Assembly: GCA_036245805.1 (NCBI GenBank)
Contig: BTRK01000002.1
Span: forward strand, 42,576,661 to 42,640,660
Direction of reading: 5' to 3'
DNA: 64,000 nucleotides
Origin: Pristionchus mayeri
Taxonomy: Eukaryota; Nematoda; Chromadorea; Rhabditida; Neodiplogasteridae
The notes beneath the pieces are model-generated. The model did no database searches and was not told where the DNA came from. It saw only the letters and a list, made by a program, of their open reading frames with translations. The position numbers were made by a program, and so were the translations under genes. The first letter of the stretch is position 1. Every line of letters starts with the position of its first letter. Shown one piece after another: positions 1-10,672 of this stretch.

Positions 1-234
1 TCAGATATGTACAGGTTAGATATACTACTTTCGGTAAAAAAATTAAACCGAAGCGTATAACATTATTTAACGATGTGTGGTTTCGTTGGCAAAAATATGC
101 ATATTTACAAAATATTTCAAATGCAGAGTTGCTGATGACTGCGGCAAGCTGCGAGCCCAACTTTCCTTGCTCCACAAGCCAATCTTCGGATGGAAGGGAT
201 CTTACGTTGTTACTAGGGTAAGCATAACTGTCGG

Positions 235-1264
235 CCTGTTTAATCTGTCAGAAATCTGCGAGAAAAGTTGCGTAAAAAGTTCGCGAACTTCTGATTCTCT
301 CCTGTTCGTGTGCTCTCTCTTTTTCTCTAACCAGGTCGTTGAAAAGTTCACGAACTTTTCGACGAACTATGTTCGAAATTCGTGCTTTTCTTTTGTTTTA
401 CTTATTTTTAGGGATTATTTTTGCGTTTAGCTTATGAATACTTTGAAGGACAACCTTCCCTTAGCTGGAATAGCTTCAGAATACAGCGTAGTGAAAGTAA
501 ACACGGTTGGAGTAATTTTTTCGATTATGGGTCACCACTTTAACCACCCTATAATGTCAAGCTATTCCATCAGAGGGAAGGTTGTCCTTATAATCAGTCA
601 TAAGTTAAAAGCAAAAATAATTGATAAAAATAAGAAAAACAAAAGAAAAGTACGAATTTCGAACAAATTTAGGCCGGTTTTTAACGAACTTTTCAAGGAG
701 CTGCGTGAAAAGTTAGAGAAAGAAGAGAGAGCACGCGTTTTCGAGAGAGGGAAAAGGAAGTAAACAATCACTGCTTCCTTTTCCCTCTCTCAAGAACGCG
801 TGTTTCTCTAACTTTTCACGCAGCTCCTTGAAAAGTTCGTTAAAAACCGGCATAAATTCGTTCGAAATTCGTACTTTTCTTTTGTTTTACTTATTTTTAT
901 CAATTATTTTTGCTTTTACCTTATGACTGATTATAAGGACAACCTTCCCTCTGATGGAATAGCTTGACATTACAGGGTGGTTAAAGTGGTGACCCATAAT
1001 CGAAAAAATTACTCCAACTATTCCAGCTAAGGGAAGGTTGTCCTTCAAAGTATTCATAAGCTAAACGCAAAAATAATCCCTAAAAATAAGTAAAACAAAA
1101 GAAAAGCACGAATTTCGATAGTTCGTCAAAAAGTTCGTGAACTTTTCAACGACCTGTTAGAGAAAAAGAGAGAGCACACGAACAGGAGAGAATCAGAAGT
1201 TCGCGAACTTTTTGCGCAACTTTTTACGCAACTTTTCTCGCATCTTTTTGACAGATTAAACAGG
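235..1264. repeat. 1-kb foldback element (long near-perfect palindrome)
   Basis: The left arm (about 235-762) is repeated as its reverse complement on the right (about 773-1264). Only about 10 bases separate the arms around 763-772. Both outer ends carry the same CCTGTTTAATCTGTCA end, inverted. The right arm lacks about 37 bases present in the left (near 471-507). Apart from that deletion the arms differ by scattered substitutions. The open frames inside (77-430, 434-763) are products of this structure and have no gene-like signals. No transposase is present, so this is a non-autonomous foldback-type element. No clear target duplication is visible. Confidence 0.85.
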
Positions 1265-1346
1265 TCGTATGTTGTTTGACCATTTGAAATTTCTTTTCAC
1301 GACATAAAATGAGATCTGCTATGAAATGTGGATCAGTGTTGCTTTT

Positions 1347-2045
1347 TTATATTGTTATAGCAATATTGTTTATTACAATCGTGCGTTGAATATGAAATTT
1401 GGGGCTTCTTGAGAGTGAGAACTGTTTTAGTACGGCGCTGAGCGCACGATCGGCTGGGATCACGGACCGGAGGGAAGCATCTGCGAGGACGCCTTCTTCG
1501 GAATCGTTGCGATGCAAGCGGGATACTCCTTCGACTTCATTGAAGGTTAGCATGCACACTAACATTCGAAATTCCGGTCCGATGCCATTTATTCCGAACA
1601 ATATCTCATCCATATAATCGACGAGAGATTGCATGAATACATAACCATGTTATAAGTTCTCGAACTCCAAAAAAACTTTCACCATCGGATTAACACTTTT
1701 TATCAAATTTGCATCCGACACTTTCACGTTTTTCTCATTGTAAATATTATTTAAGGAGAAATGCTCGAGAAGAGTCCTTTCACCGTCATGGATATGCTCA
1801 AACAACGCAAAAGGTGGCTTGAAGGACTCCTGCTAACGGTTCACTCGAAGAAAATTCGATTCCTGCACAAGGTTAAAAAATATGGCATGAAATGATTCAT
1901 AGAAAACATCACTTCGACAGGAATAGCCCCAAAATCGCTCCAAATATTCTTTGCTCCCCATAATACGCGGAAATACGCATTTTATCATAAAAGACTGGAG
2001 CTTATCGGCCATGCCGATAAGGCGTGACTCAGCGTCAACCAACAA
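1347..2045 (-). other. Unrecognised minus-strand coding-like segment
   Basis: Two minus-strand open stretches (1347-1634 and 1833-2045), with a third between them at about 1665-1815, have plausible protein-like composition. The first contains MDEILFGINGIGPEFRML followed by a hydrophilic tail. The second has an aromatic-rich segment with KEYLERFWGYSCRSD. They may be exons of one gene, but I could not connect them by convincing splice sites and I do not recognise a family. The segment adjoins a plus-strand membrane-protein fragment at 2132. It could equally be a decayed gene. Confidence 0.25.
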
Positions 2046-2131
2046 AACACTTCAGCTCTCTCTTTAGTTGATAATTACGGACAGCAATTTTTCGAAGGCT
2101 GCATACGAAAACTGTTTGAAGGTAATAATTT

Positions 2132-2750
2132 CAGATTTCGTTGGCTCTCGTTGTTTACTCTTGGGCACTCGCTCCTCTTATGATTGCTCAGTGCTTCATC
2201 GCGCCCTTTTTCCCATTACCCAGGTCGGTGAATTGTGAACAATAGCATTTTTCGTCCATTTTTCTCGAGGGGAAGATGACAAACATTTGATGATCATATT
2301 TCAGAAACGTCTTCTTAGACTCCCTTTTCGCAGCCATGCTCGCTCTCAATCTCTATATGAGCGCGTTCGGCGTAATTCGCAGTTTCACGGAGAAAAATAG
2401 GTAAACAAAAATATCTTTGATATAGTATTGGAAATGCTTTTCCAGGAATAGTATTCAACTGCGGCTTATTTACTGCATCGGAGCCTGCTTTATGATTCTT
2501 TTCACGGTTGTGATTCAGGTGCGATTTGATATTACGCATATATTTCATAGTTAAACTTTTGAATGAACGTTCAACATTTGAGCACCTTTCAACTGGTTTT
2601 ACATAATAATAAGTTACATAAGATATTGGCAGGCTGCCTCCGTACTTCTGTTCGTATTCGGGCCGAAGAAAGATTTTTACATCGTGAAGAAGGAGACCGA
2701 TTGGCTGATCGATGTCTAGGATTGGAAAGTTTGTTTTGTCGCACCTCTAC
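2132..2750 (+). CDS. Multi-pass membrane protein, 3' exons only
   Basis: Four exon-like blocks on the plus strand read hydrophobic segments in one continuous frame across short introns: about 2132-2222 (SLALVVYSWALAPLMIAQCF), 2306-2399 (LFAAMLALNLYMSAFGVI), 2446-2519 (LIYCIGACFMILFTVVIQ) and about 2623-2750 (YWQAASVLLFVF, then a polar tail ending WLIDV-stop). Acceptors end in TTTCAG or TTCCAG. I could not find the 5' exons. The pattern of successive helices suits a nematode multi-pass membrane protein or receptor, but there is no diagnostic motif. It may be the surviving 3' end of a gene. Confidence 0.45.
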
Positions 2751-3229
2751 CAACGTTCAAAAGTTCGCATTGTGATCTCATAATTGTTTGTTACTGCCGC
2801 TATCATCAAATAAAAATGATTTGTTTAAAGTAATGAGCAAACATATAAGAAGATGAAATTTGGAAATCGGTGATCGTAAAGCATATAGAATATAGCAGGA
2901 GGACTAATTTGCCAAATCTAATTTGGCTTCTAAGCAGGTCCTATTTTGGATTCCGGTGAGGTGAATATCTTCAATCAGTCCGTCCTCAAATTTCCTTTCG
3001 GATAATCTTCTGAAATTCAAAATTAATTGCTTCTGGTTGGAAGAATAATTCATCATGCAATTTGGTCGATCAAGGCGTTCACTATATTTGAATTTACAAA
3101 TTAACTAGGTAAGTATATATTCGATCTGCGCGAAACGCAACATGAAAAGGGGAACACAATTACATGGAGAAACAAGCGAATTGAGAAAATTCGCCCCTGC
3201 CACGAAATGATTAAAAGATCATCAGAGAT
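2751..3229. other. Intergenic, nothing recognised
   Basis: A/T-rich sequence between the membrane-protein fragment and the minus-strand secreted-peptide gene. I see no supported gene, RNA or repeat here. Confidence 0.5.
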
Positions 3230-3570
3230 TTAGATAAGGTTGCAGTCTCTCATGCAGTCTCGCATACAGTCATCTTCGTTGACGGGAATCCAGATCATCC
3301 AGGGTAGCTCTGCTGTGGTATGCTCAGTTGCTTTGCATCTGGCGTGAACGCAAACGTATTATTTTCACACAAAAAACAAAAAAAATATATATTTTTGAGG
3401 TGACGAGAAGTTTGGGGAAGATGTTATTGCCATCGTGTTACCACTCACTCTTTTTTGCACTTCTCGTCAAGCTCCGTGACTGATGAAATCGAAGAGTCAA
3501 CAAGCGGTTTCTCCCCCATGCAGCCTGCTAATGTGAGGAGGATGACGACCAGCAGTACGTTGTTGTCCAT
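3230..3570 (-). CDS. Small secreted twin-CX3C peptide (copy 1)
   Basis: Two-exon minus-strand gene: exon 1 at 3570-3449 and exon 2 at 3338-3230, with a GTGAGT donor and CAG acceptor. Together they give exactly 77 codons including stop (76 aa). The N-terminus MDNNVLLVVILLTLAGCMG is a typical signal peptide. The mature part has CKKEC at the exon junction and CMRDC followed by MRDC near the C-terminus, so two CX3C motifs separated by a linker. The gene at 10673-11130 has the same intron position and phase and the same Cys spacing around the junction, which confirms the model. Paired CX3C motifs often form a two-helix hairpin held by disulfides; that fold is an inference. Function unknown; extracellular defence or signalling is possible. 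Confidence 0.75.
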
Positions 3571-4484
3571 TGAACACTGAAAGACAATACTGCAAATATC
3601 CATACACATTCATTATCCAAATATCAGCATTTTTTCCCAAAATGCTCGAGTATTGCACATGAACACACGAATTCTTACAAGTATAAATACGGATAGCAAC
3701 ACCTAGACAAGTCAAAGCAACAAGACAACTAGGACGATTGCCAAGTTGTATGATTCCGCGCATCATAAGATACAACCGAGAAATTAGTGACGGAATAGCT
3801 AAAAAGTTTGCCAGTGTGGGGTGTGTTGTGTATTGTCAAAATATTGGGGCAGAGTGTAAAGGAAGTATGGCTAGTGGCTTGGAAAGCTATGCGTCCAATC
3901 ATCTATCCAGCTCTCTGAACTCGTAGAATCCAATCGGAGCAGGAATTCTGAGGATAGGAAAAGGCTTCGCGTGTCGTTATCCAGTTCTCTCACTGAATTG
4001 CAATTCTGAGAAGAATCTTTGCTCGAATTTCCTCCCGATCTAATAGGCTTACTGCAGAGGTGAGGAAATTGGCATTATCGAGTCAAATAGAGCAAGTAAT
4101 AATTCTGCAAAATTATGGCACATCATTGCAGAAGTAATCCGTTCTGCATACTGATAGGAATATTCTTCTTTAATATGTATCGCCGAAATGCATCTGACTT
4201 TTTTTAAATGCTAATTGATAATTCGCTAAATAAATAATAGCAAATTGACGTGCATGCGTAACCACAATGTGGAATTTGTTTCCTAATGATGCGGTAATAA
4301 TATTATTCACGGAACTAGTTTATCGTATCTGTGATTGCAGTGATTGCAGTTATGCCGATAATAATACAAGTGAATAATTATATTTCAGATATTATCCATA
4401 GTTTCCTCAGGTCCTTGTGCTCTCAGTTAGCCCCACCAACGGTATCTAAAAACATATTGTACAAGTATAATTTATATTAACAAC
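3571..4484. other. Intergenic, nothing recognised
   Basis: Contains short open frames (for example 3738-3926 on the plus strand) without signal peptide, splice support or a paralog. From about 4390 the sequence becomes the left arm of the inverted duplication described separately. Confidence 0.45.
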
Positions 4485-4673
4485 TCACTGCGGATAGTTG
4501 TAGGACCCGTAGGAACCGTAGCCGTAGTTTCCCGAACCTGTCATTAGTCGTGATCACCGATCGTTTCCATTTGACTTACCGTAGTACCCATTGTTGAATC
4601 CGTATCTACTGTAGATAAATTGCGCCGAGCATACGGTAAGCAGGGCGAGAAAGATTACTGTAGAAGGGAACAT
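4485..4673 (-). CDS. Gly/Tyr-rich short secreted peptide (copy 1)
   Basis: Two exons on the minus strand, 4673-4580 and 4537-4485, give 48 aa. The first 18 residues (MFPSTVIFLALLTVCSAQ) form a signal peptide. The mature part is rich in Tyr, Gly, Ser and Asn, including NNGYYGSGNYGYGSYGSYNY. The donor is GTAAGT and the acceptor ends CAG. Copy 2 at 5652-5831 has the same intron position and exon 1 length (94 nt). Such peptides resemble in composition the Gly/Tyr-rich nlp-type antimicrobial or cuticle-associated peptides of nematodes, but no homology can be claimed from composition alone. A TATA box lies at 4727-4735. Confidence 0.8.
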
Positions 4674-4726
4674 CGCTGTTGAAGTTATCTGGGATGGTTG
4701 ATTGGCTGAGAATGTGCCTTTTATAT

Positions 4727-4735
4727 CCACTGGCT
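4727..4735 (-). promoter_or_regulatory. TATA box of Gly/Tyr-rich peptide copy 1
   Basis: TATAAAAGG on the minus strand, 54 bases before the start codon at 4673. The identical motif sits at the mirror position ahead of copy 2, so it is conserved within the inverted duplication. Confidence 0.65.
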
Positions 4736-5018
4736 GATCCCGATTGAGTATCTATGGATCAAGTATTTTGGCTACACTCTACCCTGCTCTGCATCTCGTT
4801 TCTAGCTAATTACATGTGGTGACTAGCATTTTATCATTCAGATCAGCCAAATGCATGTGCGTGCTGAGTAAGGAGAGTCAGATTGTTAGATTCTTATCTC
4901 TCCATTTCAGCTATACTGTACCCTCGCAATGTTTGCGCAAATGTTCCCTATTCTCCTCCCAACTAGCGAAAGTGAGCGATCTTGTTCGCCGCTTCGCGGG
5001 CGTGGCAGGTGCATGGGC

Positions 5019-5188
5019 AGTAATGAACGCTTAGCTGGTAGAGTGGAAGTCGATTGAATTCAATCACTACGTTACAATTTCCAAGATGTATCATGCTAAA
5101 ATAGTAATGAACGCTTAGCTGGTAGAGTGGTAGTCGATTGAATTCAATCATTACGTTACAATTTCCAAGATGTATCATGCTAAAATAG
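5019..5188. repeat. 84-bp tandem direct duplication
   Basis: Two nearly identical 84-bp units (5019-5102 and 5103-about 5188), each starting AGTAATGAACGCTTAGCTGG, lie in the spacer of the inverted duplication. They differ at two or so bases. Open frames here are not supported as genes. Confidence 0.8.
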
Positions 5189-5585
5189 TTCGAATGTAGC
5201 ATTATTGCTTACGAGTGACTGCATATTTCATATTGATGACGATCAATTTTATGACTTAAATTGGGATAGGGATCTCTATAAGTTTTAATGCTAAAGCAAC
5301 TATTTATAGTGGTTAGATCATTTTTTCCGAAGTGGTTTGTTCTTAGGCCTTTCTGCAAGAGACGAACAAGGTCGCTCAGTTTCGCTAGCTTTGAAGAATG
5401 AACTGAGCGTTTGGGCTAAGATTGCAAGGGTACAGTATAGCCAAAATTGAATGAAGAAACTAGCAATCTGACTCTCCTTACTCATTATGCACATGCATTT
5501 GGCTGATGACAAGAAACGCATTTCCAGAGCAGGGTAGAGTGTAGCTAAATTAAGTGATCATCAGCTGAGCAACACGGCCAGTGGA

Positions 5586-5594
5586 TATAAAAGG
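5586..5594 (+). promoter_or_regulatory. TATA box of Gly/Tyr-rich peptide copy 2
   Basis: TATAAAAGG, 58 bases before the ATG at 5652 and mirrored by the same motif ahead of copy 1. Confidence 0.65.
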
Positions 5595-5651
5595 CTCCTT
5601 CGCTGCCATTCAACCAATCCATATACCATCTTCTTAGTAGCTCCTACAGTG

Positions 5652-5831
5652 ATGCTCTCTTCTATGGTGTTTATTATCGCTCTACTTACCATATGCTCGG
5701 AGCAATTTGTCTACAGTAGATACGGATTAAACAATGGGTACTACGGTAAGTGAAATATAAATAATCGGTGCCCACGACTAATATCAGGTTCGGGAAACTA
5801 TATCTACGGTTCCTACAACTACCCGCAATGA
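5652..5831 (+). CDS. Gly/Tyr-rich short secreted peptide (copy 2)
   Basis: Exons 5652-5745 (94 nt, same as copy 1) and 5788-5831 give 45 aa. The signal peptide is MLSSMVFIIALLTICSEQ, followed by a mature part rich in Tyr, Gly, Asn and Ser. Compared with copy 1, one internal Gly/Ser/Tyr unit is missing and a Gly is replaced by Ile in the GNYIYG segment. The intron is 42 bp. The gene is transcribed away from copy 1, so both likely arose by the inverted duplication that spans them. Role unknown; see copy 1 for the compositional comparison. Confidence 0.8.
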
Positions 5832-6518
5832 GTTGCTAATATGTATTATATCTGCATAGTATGTTTTAGATGGCGTTGCAACGGTTGCTGGTGGGGTTAA
5901 ATAAGCACATAAGGACCTGAAGGACTCTGGATAATATTTAAAATACAAGTGTTCATTTGTACTTGTATTGCTATAATTGATATTTGCGACACCTATGATA
6001 AACTACCCTCGTGGGCAATATACTTTCGAAGTCTGGAGAAAAATATTTGTCTTTTCGAAAATGGTGTGCAAGCAAAGTCAACATCTGTGTGAGTTTTGAT
6101 ATACAATCAGCTCAATAACGGGAATAAGAACAGGGCTCTCTTACAGGGTAAATACAATCAGCGGAATTCATTCCATACAGCGCAGAGATTCGCGAGAAAT
6201 AACTCCGTTATTGTGCTCTCGCGCCGCTCGAACATGCAATAAATGAAATTCCCCTCGAATCGTTGCTCTCATATTCTCCAATTCGTGGTATCACTTTAAT
6301 GAAAGGAGGTGTGGAAGTTGTTCCAGTAAACACTCTGGTGGGAGCACACAAGTACAAAACAAGTGCAAATCAAGCATAGAACAAGTATGTGTACAAGTTG
6401 TAAACAAGTAACAACATTTACAAATTGTAAACAAGTAATAAGTTCACAAGTTGTAAACAAGCAACCGAGAAATACAAGTTGTAAAACAGCTTGAGCGTAG
6501 GGGAGCGATGAAAATACT
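5832..6518. other. Intergenic with diverged ACAAGTTGTAAAC motif copies
   Basis: No gene is supported. Between about 6380 and 6495 several irregular copies of a motif like ACAAGTTGTAAACAAG occur. Related inverted copies appear at about 7064-7121, beyond the first foldback element, so these motifs may be its outer arms. Confidence 0.5.
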
Positions 6519-7060
6519 GGGGGTGACAATTGCTAAAACGACAATTGCTCAACTCGTCGCCGTTTGCATGCAATTTGGCGCAGCGACTTGGGAGTTGTTT
6601 CATTGTACCCAGTATGCGCTCCCGTACATTTGCATACATTGGTCTTGTTACCAAGCGATCATGAGTTTTACACTTCACCAACGACCAGGGGGTCATGGTC
6701 CAAAATTCCGATTTTGAGTAGAAAATCATGTCTAGATAAACACTTGGTACCGTAACCAATTGGTATTATAGTGTCCGAGTAACTACTGTATACTAGTAAT
6801 ATGTGTATCGATTGGTTAGGGCATTTGGTGTTTATCTAACCATGATTTTTTTGCTAAAATTCTCAATTTTGGACCATGAACCCCCGGTCGTTGATGAAGT
6901 GTAAAACTTAAGTTCGCCTGGTAACGAGACTAATATATGTAAATATATGGTAGCGCATACTGGTTACAATGAAATCACTCCCAAGTCGCTGCGCCAAATT
7001 GCATGCAAACGGCGACGAGTTGAGCAATTGTCGTTTTAGCAATTGTCGCCCCCCCCCCCC
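6519..7060. mobile_element. Foldback/MITE element 1, about 540 bp
   Basis: The left end begins GGGGGTGACAATTGCTAAAA and the right end is its inverse, ending in a run of C. The arms match for about 260 bases each side of a centre near 6790, including CGCCGTTTGCATGCAATTTGG and its inverse. There is no transposase. Inner arm sequence (around AAAATCATG..TAGATAAACAC) is shared with the neighbouring element at 7138-7645, so both belong to one family. Confidence 0.7.
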
Positions 7061-7137
7061 GAAAATGCAACTTGTAAAACAGGGAAAATACAAGTATAGA
7101 ACACACCTGTTTACAACTTGTGCGACTGCACCAAAGC

Positions 7138-7645
7138 GGGGGGCGGACAAAACGTAAACGGATCACAGTTCGCTGGGAATTCGTTGTAGGATCTTGGATG
7201 TTGTTGCATTTTTAACAGTATGTGATTCACTATTCCACCCTGTTTAGATCCTCTTACAAGGCGATCATGAGTTTTACTCATCATCACTGAATAGGGGTTC
7301 ATAGTCTAAAATTGATAATTTGAGTAGAAAATCATGGTTTGATAAAATACAAATTCCGTAATCAATCGATATTCCAGTACTCCAGTAACTACTCTATCCA
7401 AGCAACATAATTATAGATTGGTTACGAAATTTGGTGTTTATCTAACCATGATTTTCTACTCAAATTCTCAATTTTGGACCGTGAACCCCTGGTCGTTGGC
7501 GAAGAGCGAAACTCATGATCGCCTGGTAAGAGGATCTAAACAGCGTGGTATGGTGGAGCACCTACTGGTAACAACGCAAAAACTCCCAAGTTCCTACGTC
7601 GAATTCCCAGCGAACTGTGATCCGTTTACGTTTTGTCCGCCCCCC
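7138..7645. mobile_element. Foldback/MITE element 2, about 508 bp
   Basis: Ends GGGGGGCGGACAAAACGTAA and its inverse frame a palindromic element next to element 1. The outer arms differ from element 1 while the inner parts are related, so the two are sister subfamilies inserted side by side. A diverged fragment of this type also appears near 10925-10970 (ATCTAAACAGGGTGGT). Confidence 0.7.
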
Positions 7646-7795
7646 ACAAGAGCATGTGTGGCTTGTCAACTGGAGAAATTTAGACCGACATGTCAAATAA
7701 TTATTCGTGTAATAATATCACATTGCAAAGAAAAAAGAAAATGCAAAAAAAATGATGATTGTAAACGCTCCAACAAACGTGGGAACAATTTCATG

Positions 7796-7802
7796 TATAA
7801 AA
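7796..7802 (+). promoter_or_regulatory. TATA box ahead of secreted-protein gene
   Basis: TATAAAA lies 44 bases before the ATG at 7846, just downstream of foldback element 2. Confidence 0.55.
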
Positions 7803-7845
7803 CAGTGGATACTATTCAAAGAGAGCACTCCCATCTCCTGAGAGG

Positions 7846-8472
7846 ATGATCCGAGGTTGGTAATTGTAAATTTTCTAAGCTTTAAATTGCACTTCCAGCT
7901 CTTCTACCTCTTGCTTTTTTAACAGTCGCTGCCTCCGTTGCTAATGCTCACGTAATTCTTCTCGATCAACTAACTTCACAATAATTTCACTAGAAAACCT
8001 TTAGTTGCAGGCATGCAAATGGTACGGGACCGCTCCTCTGTGTGGTTCCAACGATTGCCCTACTGGCACAACCGAGATTTTCAGATTAGATAAAGTATTT
8101 CAAGTGTACAAGTATACGGGAAAATTCGGAAAGTGAGTGCCACCATTAAATTCAGAATTTATATTTGTTTTTCAGAGATTGCTTTTCCGGGAACAAAACG
8201 ATGTGCTGTCGCAATGAAGTCGTCGCGAAGGATCCCAAAAAGGCACACGATTTAGCACATTTTTTTTGTAATGCAATGGTCTTTCAGTACTGCCAGCCAA
8301 TGTCAGGATTGCCAATGTCATGCAGCAAAAATCAGATTCCTTTAGCGGATCAGTTCTTCGTTGATATGTGAGTTTGAATTTTAGATTCCATCAGTCCACG
8401 GACTCTTGAATTTCTGATTTCAGCATCCGTCACGTTTTCTGCTGCGACAAAGGCGTGCTTCTTATCGAGTGA
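7846..8472 (+). CDS. Secreted CxW...CC family protein, member 1
   Basis: Five exons (7846-7855, 7899-7951, 8011-8132, 8176-8367, 8424-8472) close in frame to give 141 aa. The first two exons encode the signal peptide MIRALLPLAFLTVAASVANA. The mature protein starts with CKWYGTAPLCGSNDCP (about residues 23-38), has TMCCRN in the middle, a further set of cysteines (YCQP, MSCSKN), and ends with HVFCCDKG. This order is shared with four other copies in the window (12083, 15468, 16446, 17545). Exon 4 here corresponds to two exons (67 and 80 nt) in the paralogs, so an intron was lost or gained. Disulfide-rich and extracellular by inference. Family function unknown to me; no enzyme motif seen. Confidence 0.85.
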
Positions 8473-8870
8473 TTTCGCAAGTGAAAAAGAATCGTTGATT
8501 GCATTATCATCGTGAAAGTCGATAAACAATGAGCAAATGAGTCGAGATTCGTTATGGGCGCCATGTTGAACTTCTTGATCGATTCGCCTGCCCCTTAAAC
8601 CGCATCTCAATTGCATTGATGACGTCATACAATCTGTGCATATCATTTGCACGAATCATGTGCGAAGAATTTTTGCGCATGGCGCTGTGACGAATATGCT
8701 GCAGCAAATTCTGCAGAAGGAAGAGATTATACAAACACATAAAGTTCTCACTCCTCAATAGACTTTCGCAACGCAAGAGATTCAACGCCTCTTCACGACA
8801 TCGCATTTCATGCCACTCGTTGCCCGAATAATGTAAACACATTTATTCCTTGCACCAGCACATGATACAC
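8473..8870. other. Intergenic, no supported gene
   Basis: Overlapping minus-strand open frames (8350-8652 and 8552-8842) occur, the latter with a helical, charged composition (LLRCESLLRSENFMCLYNL). They lack splice support, a signal peptide or a recognisable domain, so I do not call them genes. Confidence 0.4.
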
Positions 8871-8987
8871 ATATTATTATTATTATTATTATTATTGTTT
8901 TTATTATTATTATTGTTATTATTATTATTATTATTGTTATTATTATTATTATTGTTTTTATTATTATTATTATTATTTTTTACATTA
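8871..8987. repeat. TTA/ATT trinucleotide microsatellite
   Basis: Over 110 bases of ATT repeats with interspersed GTT and TTT units. Confidence 0.95.
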
Positions 8988-9080
8988 TTAAAAGTAATGG
9001 AAACACAGAATCATCCGAATGGCGGATAGCTGCCTGCTCCGTTTGCGCACCTTGAATTCAAGTATCGTATAATTTGAATT

Positions 9081-9559
9081 TTATTCGAAAGTAAACCTGT
9101 TACAAGTGCAGACAGCTCTGCCGCTCCTGAACACGCACTTGCTGCCTCCACAGTTCTGCAACGATTAATTATTTCCCTCAGATTTTGCAATTAAGCTTTT
9201 TTTTCCAATTTGTATGCCTTATAGCTTTCCATAGTCCCGAATTCGGTTCGAACTTGCCTCGAAGGATTAGAAACCAAGTGATGTGTATGTGCTCTCACCT
9301 TGGTGTTACAAGACATCATACATGCAGTGACGGCAACTTTCTCTCCAATGAATCCGTCGTTCATTCGAGCGCACGTCGTGAGAATTAGACCCTGTTGGAT
9401 TAATGATATTCAGAAAATGATTTCGTAGGAAATTTTCAATTTTCTCACTCAAATGCACATCGTTATCTTGAAGATGAGTGATATTTTCGAAAAGCATCTT
9501 ACAGCATTAGTAACAACCAGCAGACAGGCGAGAAGTGCATATACGAACAGTCCCTTCAT
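9081..9559 (-). CDS. abf-like: ABF-like CS-alpha-beta defensin
   Basis: Three minus-strand exons (9559-9503, 9391-9299, 9155-9081) give 74 aa with frame closing at each junction. Exon 1 is a signal peptide, MKGLFVYALLACLLVVTNA. The mature peptide starts near TTCARMND, then has ACMMSC (C-x3-C), NCGGSKC, and AVCTC (C-x-C). CARM at the N-terminus and the CX3C..C..C..CXC order match the nematode ABF/ASABF defensin family, secreted antimicrobial peptides of the CS-alpha-beta fold. ABF/ASABF peptides normally have eight cysteines. This one has seven, because the usual final Cys after CXC is replaced by the short tail NRFTFE. A TATA-like CATAAAAG lies about 55 bases upstream on the minus strand. Confidence 0.85.
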
Positions 9560-10672
9560 GGTTTCCAATGGGCAGTTGAGCCGATTAGCGTGATTTTCCG
9601 ATCGCCTGACCGCTTTTATGCTAGTGAGGAGCGCGGTATTACATATCACGAGTGGGCGATTCATCTCCCGTTCAAAGAGAGGAGAGAGCGGACTGAAACG
9701 AGAGGTTTCTCTGCATTAAGCCAGGCTCGGCAAACAGTTCGTGATAATAGAGACACTTGCGTTGAGTCAGCTGGATCTCACTGTGACCAACAAGAGATAA
9801 TGCGGAATGAAGAGAGTCTGACGCGTGCTAGTCATCTGTTTTTATTATTTTCAGGGACCTCTAATCGCCCGTCTGTGCTCTTTTCCATTCAAGAGTACGA
9901 ATCGATTCGGGTTTGAATCCCCTTGACGCTTAGTCATTCAGTAAGTGGTATTATGTTTTGACGAAATGTTTGGCTACTACAATAACTGCGAGTCAGCAAC
10001 ACATGCCTCAACCATTTCGCCATCTATAAATTCGATACTTTGATCGAACTTTAGGCAAAAAAGGAAGATAAGATAAGAACGTGCGCCGCTATTCGTTAAT
10101 CTGCAAACTCTAATTTAGATTGTAATCTGTTCGAATTATGGCTTCCGAGGAAATGGCTTTCTCTAATCTGTTCCCCTATCTCCAGATTCCGTACTATTCT
10201 CATTTTCACCAGGCTTCAGCCGGATAATCTTCTGCAAGCCACACTAATTGGTTTTCTACGGAGATACTAAATCACCTGCTTCGAGATGGTATATGTTCGG
10301 CCAAGTTCGGTAAATACATCTGGTTGAATTGAAAATGAGCAAAATCGAATAACGAAAAATCACGTTCGTGAAGTTCACTACGTATTGCACGTGAAAGATT
10401 CAAGAAATAATAGAAAAAAAAGCCACTTTATCTAAAAAAATCAACATGAGATCCAGCCTACTATTCGATGCAAAATTCGTTAGATTCTGGTATCGATATA
10501 ATGAGGATCAAGCAAATGGTACGGTGATTCTGGTATTGACATAGAAATAATTAAATTATGAGTGCTTAACTTTCAAAACCAACAGCAATTCCAGCTAGCT
10601 ATGGAAAGTTAAAGATGATCAGTACTGTAAAAACATAGCATATTCAGTGTATTTTGTGGGTATTTATGAGAT
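9560..10672. other. Intergenic, nothing recognised
   Basis: Includes the defensin promoter region and a 108-codon plus-strand open frame (9590-9916) that lacks splice, signal-peptide or domain support. The rest is A/T-rich with no detectable gene. Confidence 0.45.

Larger units (their letters stand above)
4390..5960. repeat. Inverted duplication carrying two peptide genes
   Basis: The segment at about 4390-4990 recurs, inverted and diverged, at about 5330-5960. Matched landmarks include the peptide exons, both TATA boxes, and the stretch AGTAAGGAGAGTCAGATTG near 4868 with its reverse complement near 5470. The result is two divergently oriented gene copies with facing promoters. The spacer holds an 84-bp direct tandem duplication. 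Confidence 0.75.

Noticed and set aside
77..763. Two adjacent plus-strand open frames of 117 and 109 codons
   Set aside because: They mostly fall in one arm of the 1-kb palindrome, are rich in low-complexity sequence and have no family or splice support.
9590..9916. 108-codon plus-strand open frame upstream of the defensin
   Set aside because: Runs through the defensin promoter in the opposite direction, no signal peptide or motif, composition unlike neighbouring genes.
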